From Spirochaetota bacterium (GTDB lineage: Bacteria > Spirochaetota > Spirochaetia > SZUA-6): a stretch of 55,896 bases of DNA. Within the stretch, counting starts at the first letter, position 1. Each line of letters begins with the position of its first letter. The position numbers were made by a program, and so were the translations under genes. Under the pieces are notes generated by a model. It did no database searches, was not told the DNA's origin, and saw only the letters and a program-made list of their open reading frames with translations. Positions 9,125-17,910 of this stretch are shown one piece after another. The stretch spans positions 1 to 55,896 of the forward strand of contig JAADHF010000073.1 of assembly GCA_013151965.1 (NCBI GenBank), in the 5' to 3' direction.

Positions 9125-9155
9125 ATTTTATACTAATTTGATTATGAAATCAAAT
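9125..9155 (-). promoter_or_regulatory. cstA promoter with overlapping inverted-repeat operator
   Basis: Minus strand TTGATT (9148-9153), 17-bp spacer, TAAAAT (9125-9130). A perfect inverted repeat ATTTGATT-ATGA-AATCAAAT (9136-9155) covers the -35 box and the upstream part of the spacer, as expected of a repressor operator. The predicted leader of about 24 nt carries a strong TAGGAGG. Confidence 0.5.
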
Positions 9156-9189
9156 ATTTATTTAAAATCTGAAAAATTGAAGAAAAAAG

Positions 9190-9217
9190 AGAAATTTAAA
9201 ACCGGCAGACCTGCCGG
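9190..9217 (-). terminator. intrinsic terminator of the DUF59 gene
   Basis: On the minus strand the stem CCGGCAG/CTGCCGG (9202-9217, two-base apex, realistically 6 bp with a 4-nt loop) is followed by TTTTAAATTT and a further T-rich run. It lies just after the stop of the 90-aa gene. Confidence 0.7.
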
Positions 9218-9230
9218 ATTATGTGTTTAA

Positions 9231-9503
9231 TTATACAATCCGTATGGAAAGCTCAGGAAATTCTTTTTCCAGAGCATTTTTAAGATTACCGGTAATGGAG
9301 GATTCTATGAGCATCGATATTCCCGCACAGGTCTTACAGGAAGGTCTGTGACTTAAAAAATCGATAAAAACGTATAGTATTCCGTGTTTTTTACTGTACC
9401 GGAATCTTTTTACAAGGCCAAGCCGGGAAATCGGCAGCTGACTCTCCGGATCTTTTACAGCATCGAGAATCCTATCCAGCTTTTCCGTCATTTCTTTATC
9501 CAT
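9231..9503 (-). CDS. small DUF59/MIP18-like protein with CxxC
   Basis: A 90-aa protein with the DUF59-like layout: an N-terminal helix, DPESQLPISRLGLVKRF (compare DPE-x-IVDLGLV in the family), a beta hairpin, SCKTCAG and a C-terminal beta-alpha-beta. Family members act in iron-sulfur cluster assembly or carriage; the CxxC (in HRPSCKTC) could bind metal or a cluster. It is transcribed divergently from nadE, whose product's pathway uses the Fe-S enzyme NadA, but a link is only speculation. The gene seems leaderless and has a dedicated terminator, so it is a single-gene unit. Confidence 0.75.
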   Translation of the reverse strand: MDKEMTEKLDRILDAVKDPESQLPISRLGLVKRFRYSKKHGILYVFIDFLSHRPSCKTCAGISMLIESSITGNLKNALEKEFPELSIRIV

Positions 9504-9510
9504 AAATATA

Positions 9511-9538
9511 ATTATACGGTAATATACCGAAATGACAA
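9511..9538 (-). promoter_or_regulatory. promoter of the DUF59 gene with palindrome in the spacer
   Basis: Minus strand TTGTCA (9533-9538), 16-bp spacer, perfect TATAAT (9511-9516), then 7 nt to the ATG at 9503. The spacer contains a perfect palindrome CGGTA-TAT-TACCG (9517-9529), ideally placed to block RNA polymerase. No Shine-Dalgarno sequence is present, so the mRNA should be leaderless. Confidence 0.6.
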
Positions 9539-9575
9539 TAACTCACAGCCGAACCAAAAAATAAAATAATCATGC

Positions 9576-9605
9576 TTGATACCGGATTGTTCTCCGTACT
9601 ATTAT
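9576..9605 (+). promoter_or_regulatory. nadE promoter
   Basis: TTGATA (9576-9581), 18-bp spacer, TATTAT (9600-9605); predicted start near 9612, directly before AAGGAG (9613-9618) and the TTG at 9626. Its position argues against the upstream ATG at 9572 being the start. Confidence 0.5.
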
Positions 9606-9625
9606 CAAATATAAGGAGAAAACAA

Positions 9626-11275
9626 TTGAAGATAGCATTGGGACAGATTAATCCGGTTATCGGTGATTTTAAGGGCAATGTAAACAGGATAATACAGTTT
9701 ATGGAAAAAGCGGCAGCCGATCCTAAAAAACCGGAACTAATCGTTTTTCCCGAGTTAAGCATATGCGGATATCCCCCGATGGACCTCCTGGACCAGGAGG
9801 CATTCGTAGAAAAAAACCTCAAAGCACTTCGTGAGATCCAGCACAGTACACCCCGCGGCTTAGGCATAGTAATCGGATATGTGGATAAAAACAAATCCGC
9901 TGCAGGCAAAAGACTTATGAATACCGTGTCCGTAATAGAGGAAGGACAGATACTGTTTACCCAGGCGAAAACCCTGCTTCCGACTTATGATGTTTTCGAC
10001 GAAGCACGGTACTTCGAGCCTGCCGGCGGGAGAAAAATATTCAGATGGAGAGGAAGGAAAATAGGAATAGCAATTTGCGAGGATATATGGTGGGAAACAG
10101 AACCTTCCGCGGGAGTAAGATATCCGGTAGATCCCGTTAAGGACCTCCTGGATATGGGAGCTTCTCTGATTTTAGTACCATCCGCGTCCCCCTACTACGC
10201 CGGGAAGCCCCAAATTCGCTACAGGTTATTATCGCACATAGGAAGATCCTCCGGGGTCGGTGTCGTGTATGTTAATATGGTCGGAGGCAACGACAGTTTG
10301 ATCTTCGACGGCCAGTCCATGATTATATCCGGCAGGGGCAGACTTACCTTTCTGGGCAGGGCATTCGATGAAGAACTGGTAATAGTCGATACGGAGAGTA
10401 AAACAGAAGTTCGATTAAACGGAGAAAAGTACGGGGAGCTGGAAAGGGCGCTTACACTGGGCATACGGGATTACCTGGAGAAATGCGGTTTCTGCAGGGT
10501 TCATCTCGGCCTCTCCGGGGGCATCGATTCCGCCCTGGTTGCCGTACTTGCCGTTAAGGCTTTAGGTGCGGATAATGTAAAAGCTTTTGCCCTCCCCTCG
10601 CGTTATTCTTCCGAAGGCAGCCTTAAGGATGCCGGAAAACTTGCAGATAATCTCGGAATAGAACTTCTGCATCTTCCGATAGAAAATATATTTACTTCAT
10701 ACCTTGATACTCTTAGACCCCTGTTTAAGGACAGGGACCCTGATATTACGGAGGAGAACCTGCAGGCAAGAATACGCGGCACACTGCTTATGGCATATTC
10801 CAATAAATACAGATCGCTCCTCCTTGCAACAGGGAACAAATCGGAACTTGCCACGGGTTACTGTACCCTGTACGGGGATATGGCAGGAAGCCTTGCGGTA
10901 ATAGGCGATCTTTTAAAGACGGAAGTTTATGAACTTGCAGATCATATTAATCATGCAGGGGAAATAATACCCCGGGCAATACTGAATAAACCTCCTTCCG
11001 CGGAATTACGGCCGGACCAGACCGACCAGGATACTCTTCCTCCGTACGATATACTGGATAAAATCATTCACCTCTACATTGTCGAAAACCTCGATACGGA
11101 AAAAATATCGGAAAGGGGTTTTAAATCCGGCCTTGTCGAAAGAGTAATAACAATGATAAAGAGGGCGGAATACAAAAGAAGACAGGCGCCGGTTGTTTTA
11201 AAGGTCTCTCCCCGGGCATTCGGCACGGGAAGAAGAATACCCATAGCGGCGTACGGGAGAATACCCATTAAATAA
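9626..11275 (+). CDS. nadE: glutamine-dependent NAD+ synthetase
   Basis: Final step of NAD synthesis: amidates nicotinate adenine dinucleotide using glutamine. The N-terminal nitrilase-fold glutaminase domain shows the Glu-Lys-Cys triad context (FPELSICGYPP, QAKTLLPTYDVFDE, IAICEDIWWE). The C-terminal synthetase domain has the PP-loop LGLSGGIDSALVAVLA and GNKSELATGYCTLYGD. At 549 aa it fits the short two-domain bacterial form. I chose TTG 9626 over ATG 9572 because AAGGAG sits eight bases upstream, the product then starts with the family-typical KIALGQINP, and a promoter lies between the two candidates. Confidence 0.95.
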   Translation: MKIALGQINPVIGDFKGNVNRIIQFMEKAAADPKKPELIVFPELSICGYPPMDLLDQEAFVEKNLKALREIQHSTPRGLGIVIGYVDKNKSAAGKRLMNTVSVIEEGQILFTQAKTLLPTYDVFDEARYFEPAGGRKIFRWRGRKIGIAICEDIWWETEPSAGVRYPVDPVKDLLDMGASLILVPSASPYYAGKPQIRYRLLSHIGRSSGVGVVYVNMVGGNDSLIFDGQSMIISGRGRLTFLGRAFDEELVIVDTESKTEVRLNGEKYGELERALTLGIRDYLEKCGFCRVHLGLSGGIDSALVAVLAVKALGADNVKAFALPSRYSSEGSLKDAGKLADNLGIELLHLPIENIFTSYLDTLRPLFKDRDPDITEENLQARIRGTLLMAYSNKYRSLLLATGNKSELATGYCTLYGDMAGSLAVIGDLLKTEVYELADHINHAGEIIPRAILNKPPSAELRPDQTDQDTLPPYDILDKIIHLYIVENLDTEKISERGFKSGLVERVITMIKRAEYKRRQAPVVLKVSPRAFGTGRRIPIAAYGRIPIK

Positions 11276-11310
11276 CAGTTTAAAATCATGGAAAACAGAC
11301 AATTTTGATA

Positions 11311-11316
11311 TATAAT
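11311..11316 (+). promoter_or_regulatory. -10 box of the metalloprotease gene
   Basis: A perfect TATAAT ends 7 nt before the ATG at 11324; the -35 region (around 11288, ATGGAA) is poor. No Shine-Dalgarno sequence, so a leaderless start is likely if the promoter is used. Confidence 0.4.
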
Positions 11317-11323
11317 CGTATAG

Positions 11324-13447
11324 ATGGGAGCACGGAAAAAAAATACGGTCATTTTGCTGATAACCTTTCTGATATTTACTTTTTTATCCGGATGCAGCCT
11401 GTTTTTTAAAGATACGGCAGAGCCTGTACCTTCCTCCAGGGTAATAGAGATTAAAGAGCTTAAAACCAAACAGATAACGGTTTCCTGGGAGCAGGCTGCA
11501 GACGACAAGACTCCGGAGGAAAAGATTATCTATTCGCTGTTCTATTCGACCAAAAGCGATATGCAGGTTCTCGAAGACGTACTATCATCGACAGTTGCCG
11601 TAAAGGGAACATCCGGCGATCTCTCTGAAACAGCCGGCGGAAAAATGACGGCGACAATTACCGGACTGGTCCCGGTCAATGCCTACTCGATCAATGTAAC
11701 AGCAGAGGATACGGCCGGCAACAGGGCCGTATATTTACAGATTACCATTCCGTCGAGGGAGTACAACGATACCTTTTCCGGGGGTTCGTATGAAATATTC
11801 AAGCATGGTACTGTCAACGAATCCGTAGAATCGGAAGTAGCCTGCAATATCGACATAGGTTCTTCCGTAAAAGACCTGTATTTTATCTTTTCCAACAAAG
11901 ATCACTACAGCGACAGTAATAAACCTTCTATCCAACCGGAAGGCTCTGTTTCGGAAGAGCGTATACTTTCCGGATCCCCATTATACGGGATATCCGCCAG
12001 CTTAACCGAAGAACAGCCTGCGGCATACAGGGGAAGACCCGACGTTACGGAGTTTAACAATTCACCTATAATAAAAAAGACGGCAGTACAAAAATCCTTA
12101 AGCGGTTACTATCAGAACCCGGTGACGGCAGTCAGTGATTCCGTTAATGATACAAAGATATTCTACGATCTGGACAGTTCCAATAATCCCGTTTACATTC
12201 CCGCTACATGCAGGCTGGTTTTTAAGGACTCGGGAGGTACGGAAAAAACCCTGAACATCTGGGTCGCAGATGACTCCTGGGAAACAGGGGGAACAAAGGC
12301 AAATCTTATCACGCAGATCATGCTGGATACAATCGCCGGAAGTTTCTTAAAAACCGGAGCTGCAAACGATATATACGACTGGGTTACAACGATCTTCGGA
12401 GCGGAATGGGGGGCTCATACATATGCAGATCTTATTCAGCCTGATAATAATATTACAATACTTCTTTACGATATAGGCAATGACAATTCGACGTCAGGAG
12501 GAGTTATGGGTTTCTTCTGGGCAAAGGACAACTACATAAAAACCTCAGGCACCAACCCCATACTCGATTATTCCAATGAGAGAATTATGTTCTACATCGA
12601 TTCCATGCTGTTTGCAGAGGCAGATCCCGGCGATACCAATAATGACGGGTCCGACTGGGACCCCGATGACTACTGGCCTAAGGAAACGATATCCGCACTG
12701 GCGCATGAATTTCAGCATATGATTCATTTTTACCAGCATGGAATAGTTTATGGTGCCGATACCGAAACATGGATAAACGAACTCTGTTCTCTTGCAACAG
12801 AGGATATTGTATCCGACAAGCTCGGTGTTGCAGGCCCCAGAGGCGTGGATCCTGCAGACGGGTCCGCAGGCAGTCCGGGTCTTTCCGGGAGGCTTAACAG
12901 GTACAACTACAAGAATTACTTAAACGTAACAAACTGGCTTTCCGGGAATGATGTCCTTTACAGTTACTCCCTGGCATACTCTTTCGGTGCTTTCCTTATA
13001 CGCAATTTCGGCGGTGCGGTATTTCTTAAAAACACCGTACAGAACAGCGAAAATTACGGCTGGGATATGATTTCGTATGCCCTTAAAGCTGCAGGAGATC
13101 AGAGCGGCTCCATGGATGACCGCCTTGCAGACTGGGCATCCGCTGTACTGCTGTCGGATTACACCGGCCTTCCCGAAAATTACAGGCTTAATACCGGAAC
13201 GTGGTTTTCATCCGTTACGGGAGGTATAACATACAATCTTGGTTCGATAAATCTGTACAACTACAGTTTTGCAGATACAACAGGCCCGGTTGTCTTTAAC
13301 AGCGCTAACTACGGCTCTATCTCTTCCCTGGAAGCAAATTCCGGTACAATTTACAATGCAGGGAAGAGCCTTGCCGGGAAAAATAAATTCTTAATAACCA
13401 TACCTAAAAATACCGGGTTTACCGTTATAGTAAGAGAGAGCAGATGA
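11324..13447 (+). CDS. secreted lipoprotein metalloprotease, M30 (hyicolysin)-like
   Basis: A 707-aa predicted surface or periplasmic lipoprotein. The signal peptide ends in lipobox L-S-G-C (C24). Residues about 36-145 look like a fibronectin type III domain (ITVSWEQA, TITGLVPVNAYSINVTAED). The catalytic zinc motif is HEFQH (461-465) in SALAHEFQHMIHF, followed by WINELCSLATEDI, where E486 is the likely third ligand, as in gluzincin-type M30 peptidases. An Asp-rich stretch (DPGDTNNDGSDWDPDD) just before the motif may bind calcium. The next gene overlaps by 4 bp (ATGA), so the two are translationally coupled. Confidence 0.82.
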   Translation: MGARKKNTVILLITFLIFTFLSGCSLFFKDTAEPVPSSRVIEIKELKTKQITVSWEQAADDKTPEEKIIYSLFYSTKSDMQVLEDVLSSTVAVKGTSGDLSETAGGKMTATITGLVPVNAYSINVTAEDTAGNRAVYLQITIPSREYNDTFSGGSYEIFKHGTVNESVESEVACNIDIGSSVKDLYFIFSNKDHYSDSNKPSIQPEGSVSEERILSGSPLYGISASLTEEQPAAYRGRPDVTEFNNSPIIKKTAVQKSLSGYYQNPVTAVSDSVNDTKIFYDLDSSNNPVYIPATCRLVFKDSGGTEKTLNIWVADDSWETGGTKANLITQIMLDTIAGSFLKTGAANDIYDWVTTIFGAEWGAHTYADLIQPDNNITILLYDIGNDNSTSGGVMGFFWAKDNYIKTSGTNPILDYSNERIMFYIDSMLFAEADPGDTNNDGSDWDPDDYWPKETISALAHEFQHMIHFYQHGIVYGADTETWINELCSLATEDIVSDKLGVAGPRGVDPADGSAGSPGLSGRLNRYNYKNYLNVTNWLSGNDVLYSYSLAYSFGAFLIRNFGGAVFLKNTVQNSENYGWDMISYALKAAGDQSGSMDDRLADWASAVLLSDYTGLPENYRLNTGTWFSSVTGGITYNLGSINLYNYSFADTTGPVVFNSANYGSISSLEANSGTIYNAGKSLAGKNKFLITIPKNTGFTVIVRESR

Positions 13448-13779
13448 AAAAATTATTTCTCTTTATATCGATAACTTTGGTTTTAATGACATTCCTATCA
13501 TGTGCAAATGTTAAAACGAAAGGCAAAACAGTAACTGTAACCGGCATAATCAGAATCGAGGGAAACGAACCGCATACCGCAGTTATTCTTAAGGAGACTA
13601 AAGGTAAAAAAGCCCGCTATCTCCTGGAGGGAAAATTAGCTGCCGAATTAAGAGCTGATTATCAGCATAAAACCGTTACTATAACAGGCTATATAACCGG
13701 TCCTGCAAGTCTGCCCCTGTACCCTGAAAAAATCCGTGTCATTAAAATCTTAAAAATCTTAAAAAACAGCGGTAATTGA
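13444..13779 (+). CDS. small lipoprotein coupled to the metalloprotease
   Basis: A 111-aa lipoprotein with signal MKKLFLFISITLVLMTFLSC (lipobox L-S-C). The mature part is beta-rich: TVTVTGIIRIEG, TAVILKETKGKKARYLLEG and KTVTITGYITG resemble a small OB-like barrel of the kind seen in periplasmic binding lipoproteins. It overlaps the protease stop by four bases, implying stoichiometric production; it could be a chaperone, inhibitor or anchor for the protease. No named family is recognised. Confidence 0.75.
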   Translation: MKKLFLFISITLVLMTFLSCANVKTKGKTVTVTGIIRIEGNEPHTAVILKETKGKKARYLLEGKLAAELRADYQHKTVTITGYITGPASLPLYPEKIRVIKILKILKNSGN

Positions 13780-13804
13780 CAAATCCATTCTCTTCTGATT
13801 AGAT
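13776..13804 (+). promoter_or_regulatory. aroF promoter (leaderless)
   Basis: Perfect TTGACA (13776-13781), 17-bp spacer, TTAGAT (13799-13804), then 7 nt to the ATG at 13812. Transcription should start at or next to the A of the ATG. The -35 box overlaps the stop codon of the upstream lipoprotein gene. Confidence 0.65.
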
Positions 13805-13811
13805 TGACCTC

Positions 13812-14828
13812 ATGATTTTAATCTTCAGCGGCGATGCAAAAGAAAAAGATATAGATAATGCGGTTAAAAAGATAGAAGCCATAGGGTTTCATCCTCATAT
13901 AAGCAGGGGGGCTTTAAGAACAATAGTGGGAATTACAGGCGACGACAGGGCTATTCCGGAGGAGGAGTTTAACCAGCTTCCCGGCGTAGAACAGATTCTT
14001 CATGTTTTAAAACCATATAAACTTGCGTCACGGGATTTTCATCCCGATGATACGGTAATAAAGGTAAACGAAAAACTAATCGGAAAGGGAACTTTCACGG
14101 TAATTGCAGGTCCCTGCTCCGTAGAAGACAGCGAGCAGGTGGAAACTATCGCTGCTTTCCTTGAATCGCTTAAATTAAAGTTTATAAGGGGAGGCGCATT
14201 TAAACCCCGCTCCTCTCCGTATTCATTTCAGGGCCTCGGAGAAGACGGGCTTAAGATACTGCGGCATTCCGCAGACAGACACGGACTCGCCGTTGTTACG
14301 GAAGTCCTCTCCGCTCATGACGTGGAACTCGTGGGCAGGTACACCGATATCTTCCAGGTAGGTGCACGAAACATGCAGAACTTCGCACTGCTTAAGGCAT
14401 TGGGGAGGGTTAAAAAGCCCATACTTCTAAAGAGAAGCATGATGGCAAAGGTAGAGGAATTCCTTTTATCTGCGGAGTATATTATGAAGGAAGGCAACTC
14501 AGATGTAATTCTCTGCGAACGGGGGATAAGGACCTTCGAAACGGCAACCCGCAATACTCTCGATATTGCAGCCATACCTGTTATTAAACGTTTCAGCCAT
14601 CTTCCGGTTATCATAGATCCCAGTCATTCCATGGGAGACTGGCACTATGTTAATCCCGCCTCCCTGGCGTCGATTGCAGCCGGCGCGGACGGGCTTATTA
14701 TTGAAGTACATCCTGATCCTCTTCTTGCAAAATCGGACGGCAAACAGTCGCTGAGCCCTGACAGATTTAAGAATCTCTTTAAACAGCTCGAAAAAATTTC
14801 GAAAGTTCTTGAGATCGATATCCAATAG
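13812..14828 (+). CDS. aroF: 3-deoxy-7-phosphoheptulonate (DAHP) synthase
   Basis: First step of the shikimate pathway: condenses PEP and erythrose-4-phosphate. At 338 aa it is the Thermotoga-like type with an N-terminal ferredoxin-like regulatory domain (residues 1-70, [19 protein letters not shown]) ahead of the TIM barrel. Catalytic-barrel motifs include [42 protein letters not shown] and IIDPSHSMG. The N-terminal domain in relatives mediates tyrosine/phenylalanine feedback. No other aro gene is adjacent. Its promoter places the start directly at the ATG. Confidence 0.94.
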   Translation: MILIFSGDAKEKDIDNAVKKIEAIGFHPHISRGALRTIVGITGDDRAIPEEEFNQLPGVEQILHVLKPYKLASRDFHPDDTVIKVNEKLIGKGTFTVIAGPCSVEDSEQVETIAAFLESLKLKFIRGGAFKPRSSPYSFQGLGEDGLKILRHSADRHGLAVVTEVLSAHDVELVGRYTDIFQVGARNMQNFALLKALGRVKKPILLKRSMMAKVEEFLLSAEYIMKEGNSDVILCERGIRTFETATRNTLDIAAIPVIKRFSHLPVIIDPSHSMGDWHYVNPASLASIAAGADGLIIEVHPDPLLAKSDGKQSLSPDRFKNLFKQLEKISKVLEIDIQ

Positions 14829-14863
14829 TTCGAAACTCTAAATAGACTGAGGTTCGAATTATT

Positions 14864-16093
14864 TTGATTGGCCGCGAAGACATTTTAACCGGTATAAAGC
14901 TGCTCTTTATATTACCCTTTCTGCTGCTTCTAAACCTGCCGGGATTATTTCCCGAAGAATTGTATATACAGGGTCCGGGTTACTACATCGATCTTCCGGA
15001 AGGGTGGAAACCCGTAGAGTCATATAATAAAAATTCGGACCACTGGAACCTATCGTATTCCGACAGCCGGTATACGGCGTTTTTAAATATTACGGTATTT
15101 CCTCCGGATACATTTAAGAGAGCCGAAGATATTTTTAATTTTGTCAAAAAACAGCTTAACGCATCAGGTGACGGAGCACCGTTTCTTTTTTCAGGCAAAG
15201 ACAGTTATTTTGCAGACCTGAAATTTAAAAGCGGCGGGAAATACAGAAGAGGATATTTTATCTTTATCAATGACAGCAAAAGCGGTTTCGACTACGCTCT
15301 TTTAACCTTTTCCCGGTTAAAAAACTATGACAGGAATCATGATGCCATACTGTCCGCTCTGGACTCCTTTTCTCCCGATAAAAATGCAAAACTTTTACCG
15401 GGGGCCGTAAGCCAGTTCTACTATCCTGCAGACTACATTTCCGATGTCACACCGGAGGGAAACCAAAAACCTGATAAGTTAAAAATCGGGAAAACAAACC
15501 GCATTGTTCCGGTGCAGATCGACGGCGAAAGGTACGTTCTTCCCTTCGACCAGAAAGAGATAGAAGCAACCGGCGTGCTTGTGGAAAGGGAAGCAAGACT
15601 GCTTGCGGAATACAAACCCGAATCCGGATATGCGGTTAAGGCGTGGAAGAGATTCTACAGAATGATCTACCGGGATAACTATCACAGGCTCGATAAACTA
15701 TACTCGATCCTGTTTAAAGGTAAAAAGAACAGGAATAAAGTAATCAAGGATATGCTCGACTTTATTCAGAGTTTCAAATATATGAGGACAGGCACTATCT
15801 CCGATCTGCTTTCTCCTCTCTCTGCGGTATCACAGTTTACCGGGGACTGCGATTCGAGAGGATTACTCTTCCTTATACTGCTTCATCACATCGATGTGGA
15901 TTCCATACTTCTGGTTTCCTCAAAATACAGCCACTCTGCAGTAGGAATCGGAATACAGGGCCGGGGTGCAAAAATCAATTTTAACGGCAGAGATTACCTC
16001 TACACGGAAGTAACCGACAGAGTGGCCATGGGCAGGGTTCCAAAATCAATGGCAGATCCGGCCGGGTGGATTCCGGTTAAATTGGGAGAGTAA
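14864..16093 (+). CDS. secreted transglutaminase-like protein
   Basis: A 409-aa exported protein. An N-terminal hydrophobic segment ([18 protein letters not shown]) acts as a signal or anchor. The first half resembles a PsbP/DUF-type beta domain ([11 protein letters not shown]...). The C-terminal region has a plausible transglutaminase-like triad: Cys in [17 protein letters not shown], His in [12 protein letters not shown] and an acidic residue in YLYTEVTD, the order found in that superfamily. The start is TTG 14864 with only a distant GAGG. Activity is inferred from the motif order; the substrate is unknown, with peptidoglycan peptides or envelope proteins possible. Confidence 0.68.
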   Translation: MIGREDILTGIKLLFILPFLLLLNLPGLFPEELYIQGPGYYIDLPEGWKPVESYNKNSDHWNLSYSDSRYTAFLNITVFPPDTFKRAEDIFNFVKKQLNASGDGAPFLFSGKDSYFADLKFKSGGKYRRGYFIFINDSKSGFDYALLTFSRLKNYDRNHDAILSALDSFSPDKNAKLLPGAVSQFYYPADYISDVTPEGNQKPDKLKIGKTNRIVPVQIDGERYVLPFDQKEIEATGVLVEREARLLAEYKPESGYAVKAWKRFYRMIYRDNYHRLDKLYSILFKGKKNRNKVIKDMLDFIQSFKYMRTGTISDLLSPLSAVSQFTGDCDSRGLLFLILLHHIDVDSILLVSSKYSHSAVGIGIQGRGAKINFNGRDYLYTEVTDRVAMGRVPKSMADPAGWIPVKLGE

Positions 16094-16158
16094 ACCGGAC
16101 TAGTTAAGAGAAATTAAATAATTCCGGTTAAAGTACGATATTCATTATAGGGGGAAAT

Positions 16159-16860
16159 ATGGGTAAAAGGAGATTATTTCTATTCGCAGCTCTGCTTATG
16201 GTATCCGCAGGAACGGGCAGAATATTTGCCGGTGATACCGCAACATTTGTAAATCTCGGATTTTCCAATGATGCAAAGTATTTCATGTTCGGACAGTTCG
16301 GAATCCTCGAAGAAAACTCAAACGCATACTCTGATATCTTTTTAGTCGATGTCGCATCCAACACTTTTGTAAAATCCGGGGTTAAGCATACCGAAGCGGA
16401 CATTCCGTCCGAACCCGGGAGTACGGGAGAAGGAGCACTTTTTAACCTTCTCGAAAAATCCGTGGACCTTAAAGAGAAATATAAAATTGATCATCTTGTC
16501 ACGGGAAGGCTTTTATATCTCTTTGTAGATGGTGAAAAACCGAAAGAGAAACTTGAATTCAGAGATTTCCAGATGAAGAAGGGTTATTCGATCCGCCTTG
16601 TTCAGGTATCCTCCGGGAAAGGGAAAAATGTCAGTTCATCATTCTATCTGGACGTTAACATTACCGGAAAATCAGGGGAGATGAAACATTATCAGGTGGG
16701 TCTGCCTAACTATAAACGAAAGAAGGTCAGGAATTACAGGGTTAAAGAGATCATACTCGGTCCCGACAAGAGATCCGTTATTTTTATCATCCAAAAAGAA
16801 GAGATAGATAAAAAAGGCTCCAACATCAGATATATGATCGAAACGTTAAAAACAGATTAA
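16159..16860 (+). CDS. secreted protein, DUF2259-like
   Basis: A 233-aa exported protein with signal peptide ending in GRIFAGD. The motif FVNLGFSNDAKYFMFGQFGI followed by YSDIFLVDV is what I recall of DUF2259, a family of spirochaete secreted proteins of unknown function. A basic central region (NYKRKKVRNYRVKEI) and a C-terminal LGPDKRSVIFIIQ strand follow. The ATG has a strong AGGGGG ribosome binding site. It ends convergently with the dehydrogenase gene across an 80-bp gap holding two palindromes. Confidence 0.75.
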   Translation: MGKRRLFLFAALLMVSAGTGRIFAGDTATFVNLGFSNDAKYFMFGQFGILEENSNAYSDIFLVDVASNTFVKSGVKHTEADIPSEPGSTGEGALFNLLEKSVDLKEKYKIDHLVTGRLLYLFVDGEKPKEKLEFRDFQMKKGYSIRLVQVSSGKGKNVSSSFYLDVNITGKSGEMKHYQVGLPNYKRKKVRNYRVKEIILGPDKRSVIFIIQKEEIDKKGSNIRYMIETLKTD

Positions 16861-16873
16861 AAGAACCCTTTAT

Positions 16874-16897
16874 AGTGGTATACCACTCAGTATACTG
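16874..16897. repeat. two adjacent perfect palindromes with GTATAC core
   Basis: AGTGGTATACCACT (16874-16887) is directly followed by CAGTATACTG (16888-16897); both are perfect palindromes centred on GTATAC. They lie between convergent genes. Neither strand has a following T-run, so an intrinsic terminator is unlikely; protein binding or cruciform formation remains possible. Confidence 0.6.
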
Positions 16898-16940
16898 CCC
16901 GCTATTACAAATATAGCCCGATACCGCCTGTGCAACACCG

Positions 16941-17816
16941 CTACGAATTGAGCTTTTCCAGTACCTTATAGAGGGCCTGCGTGCCTGCATTTTCGAGCCC
17001 CATGGCAGACGCCGCAATGTAGAACTGATTTGCAAGAGCGAGCCCGGGTAAGGAGAGGTTCATCTTCTTTGCCTCATCCAGAGCAATCCCCATATCCTTG
17101 ATAAAATGTTTAATAAAGAAACCGGGATTGTAATCTCCCTTGATAATTCTCGGGCCGTAATTATTAAAAGACCAGGACGCCGCAGCCCCCCTTCCGACTA
17201 TATCGAGCATTTCTCTCTGATCCAAACCGGCCTTCTGTGCATAGAGCAATGATTCCACAACACCGATCATGGATGTCGATATCAGTATCTGGTTGCTCAT
17301 CTTTGTATGCTGTCCGGCGCCTGCTCCGCCCATATAGCTGATATTCTCCCCCATAAGCTTAAACAGGGGTAAAACTTCGTCAAAGCTCTTTCTATCGCCC
17401 CCTGCCATAATGGCAAGTTTAGCTTCGCGTGCTCCCACATCACCGCCGGATACCGGTGCATCAAGGGAAGATGCACCCAGAGCTCTGGCTTTCCCGTATA
17501 TCTCTTCGGCAAGCGAAGGCTCGGATGTTGTCATGTCAATCAGAACAGACCCCGCAGAAACACTTTTAAAAACACCTCTGTCCCCGAACATGACCTCCCG
17601 GACATCATAAGGATAACCGACTATGGTAAAAACATACCTGCTTTTTGCAGCTACAGCTTCCGGTGAATTACACCATTCGGCACCTTTTTTAATCAGCTCG
17701 CCGGCTTTCTCCTCTGTCCTGTTGTAAACAAAGACTCTGTAACCTTTTTTTAGAATATGCATGCACATCGATTTTCCCATTACTCCCGTTCCTATCCAGC
17801 CTATTTCCGCACTCAT
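16941..17816 (-). CDS. 3-hydroxyisobutyrate dehydrogenase-family oxidoreductase
   Basis: Cytosolic NAD(P)-dependent beta-hydroxyacid dehydrogenase of 291 aa. It has the Rossmann start IGWIGTGVMGKSMCMHILKKG with an NRT after beta-2 (suggesting NADP preference), the substrate loop DAPVSGGDVGAREAKLAIMAGG, the catalytic-lysine helix GAGQHTKMSNQI and C-terminal KDMGIALDEAKKMNLSLP. Possible substrates are 3-hydroxyisobutyrate, tartronate semialdehyde or glyoxylate; sequence alone does not decide. The start is set at ATG 17816, not 17846, because GGAGGTT sits just upstream of the inner ATG. Confidence 0.9.
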   Translation of the reverse strand: MSAEIGWIGTGVMGKSMCMHILKKGYRVFVYNRTEEKAGELIKKGAEWCNSPEAVAAKSRYVFTIVGYPYDVREVMFGDRGVFKSVSAGSVLIDMTTSEPSLAEEIYGKARALGASSLDAPVSGGDVGAREAKLAIMAGGDRKSFDEVLPLFKLMGENISYMGGAGAGQHTKMSNQILISTSMIGVVESLLYAQKAGLDQREMLDIVGRGAAASWSFNNYGPRIIKGDYNPGFFIKHFIKDMGIALDEAKKMNLSLPGLALANQFYIAASAMGLENAGTQALYKVLEKLNS

Positions 17817-17835
17817 TGCCAACCTCCGGTATTTA

Positions 17836-17865
17836 ATAGTAAACATGTATCGTATAATTTTTCAA
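17836..17865 (-). promoter_or_regulatory. promoter of the dehydrogenase gene
   Basis: Minus strand TTGAAA (17860-17865), 18-bp spacer, TACTAT (17836-17841), leaving a short leader with GGAGG before the ATG at 17816. Confidence 0.45.
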
Positions 17866-17910
17866 TCCTTATCGTCAGAATCCGAAAGCCCAGGCTTAAA
17901 GGCCTATCTA

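Noticed and set aside
9572..9625. Longer start for nadE at ATG 9572 adding 18 residues
   Set aside because: The promoter (9576-9605) lies inside this stretch, and TTG 9626 has AAGGAG at the right distance and the family-typical N-terminus.
14848..14860. T-loop-like GGTTCGAAT as a possible tRNA
   Set aside because: No acceptor, D or anticodon stems can be folded around it; it lies between aroF and the next gene.
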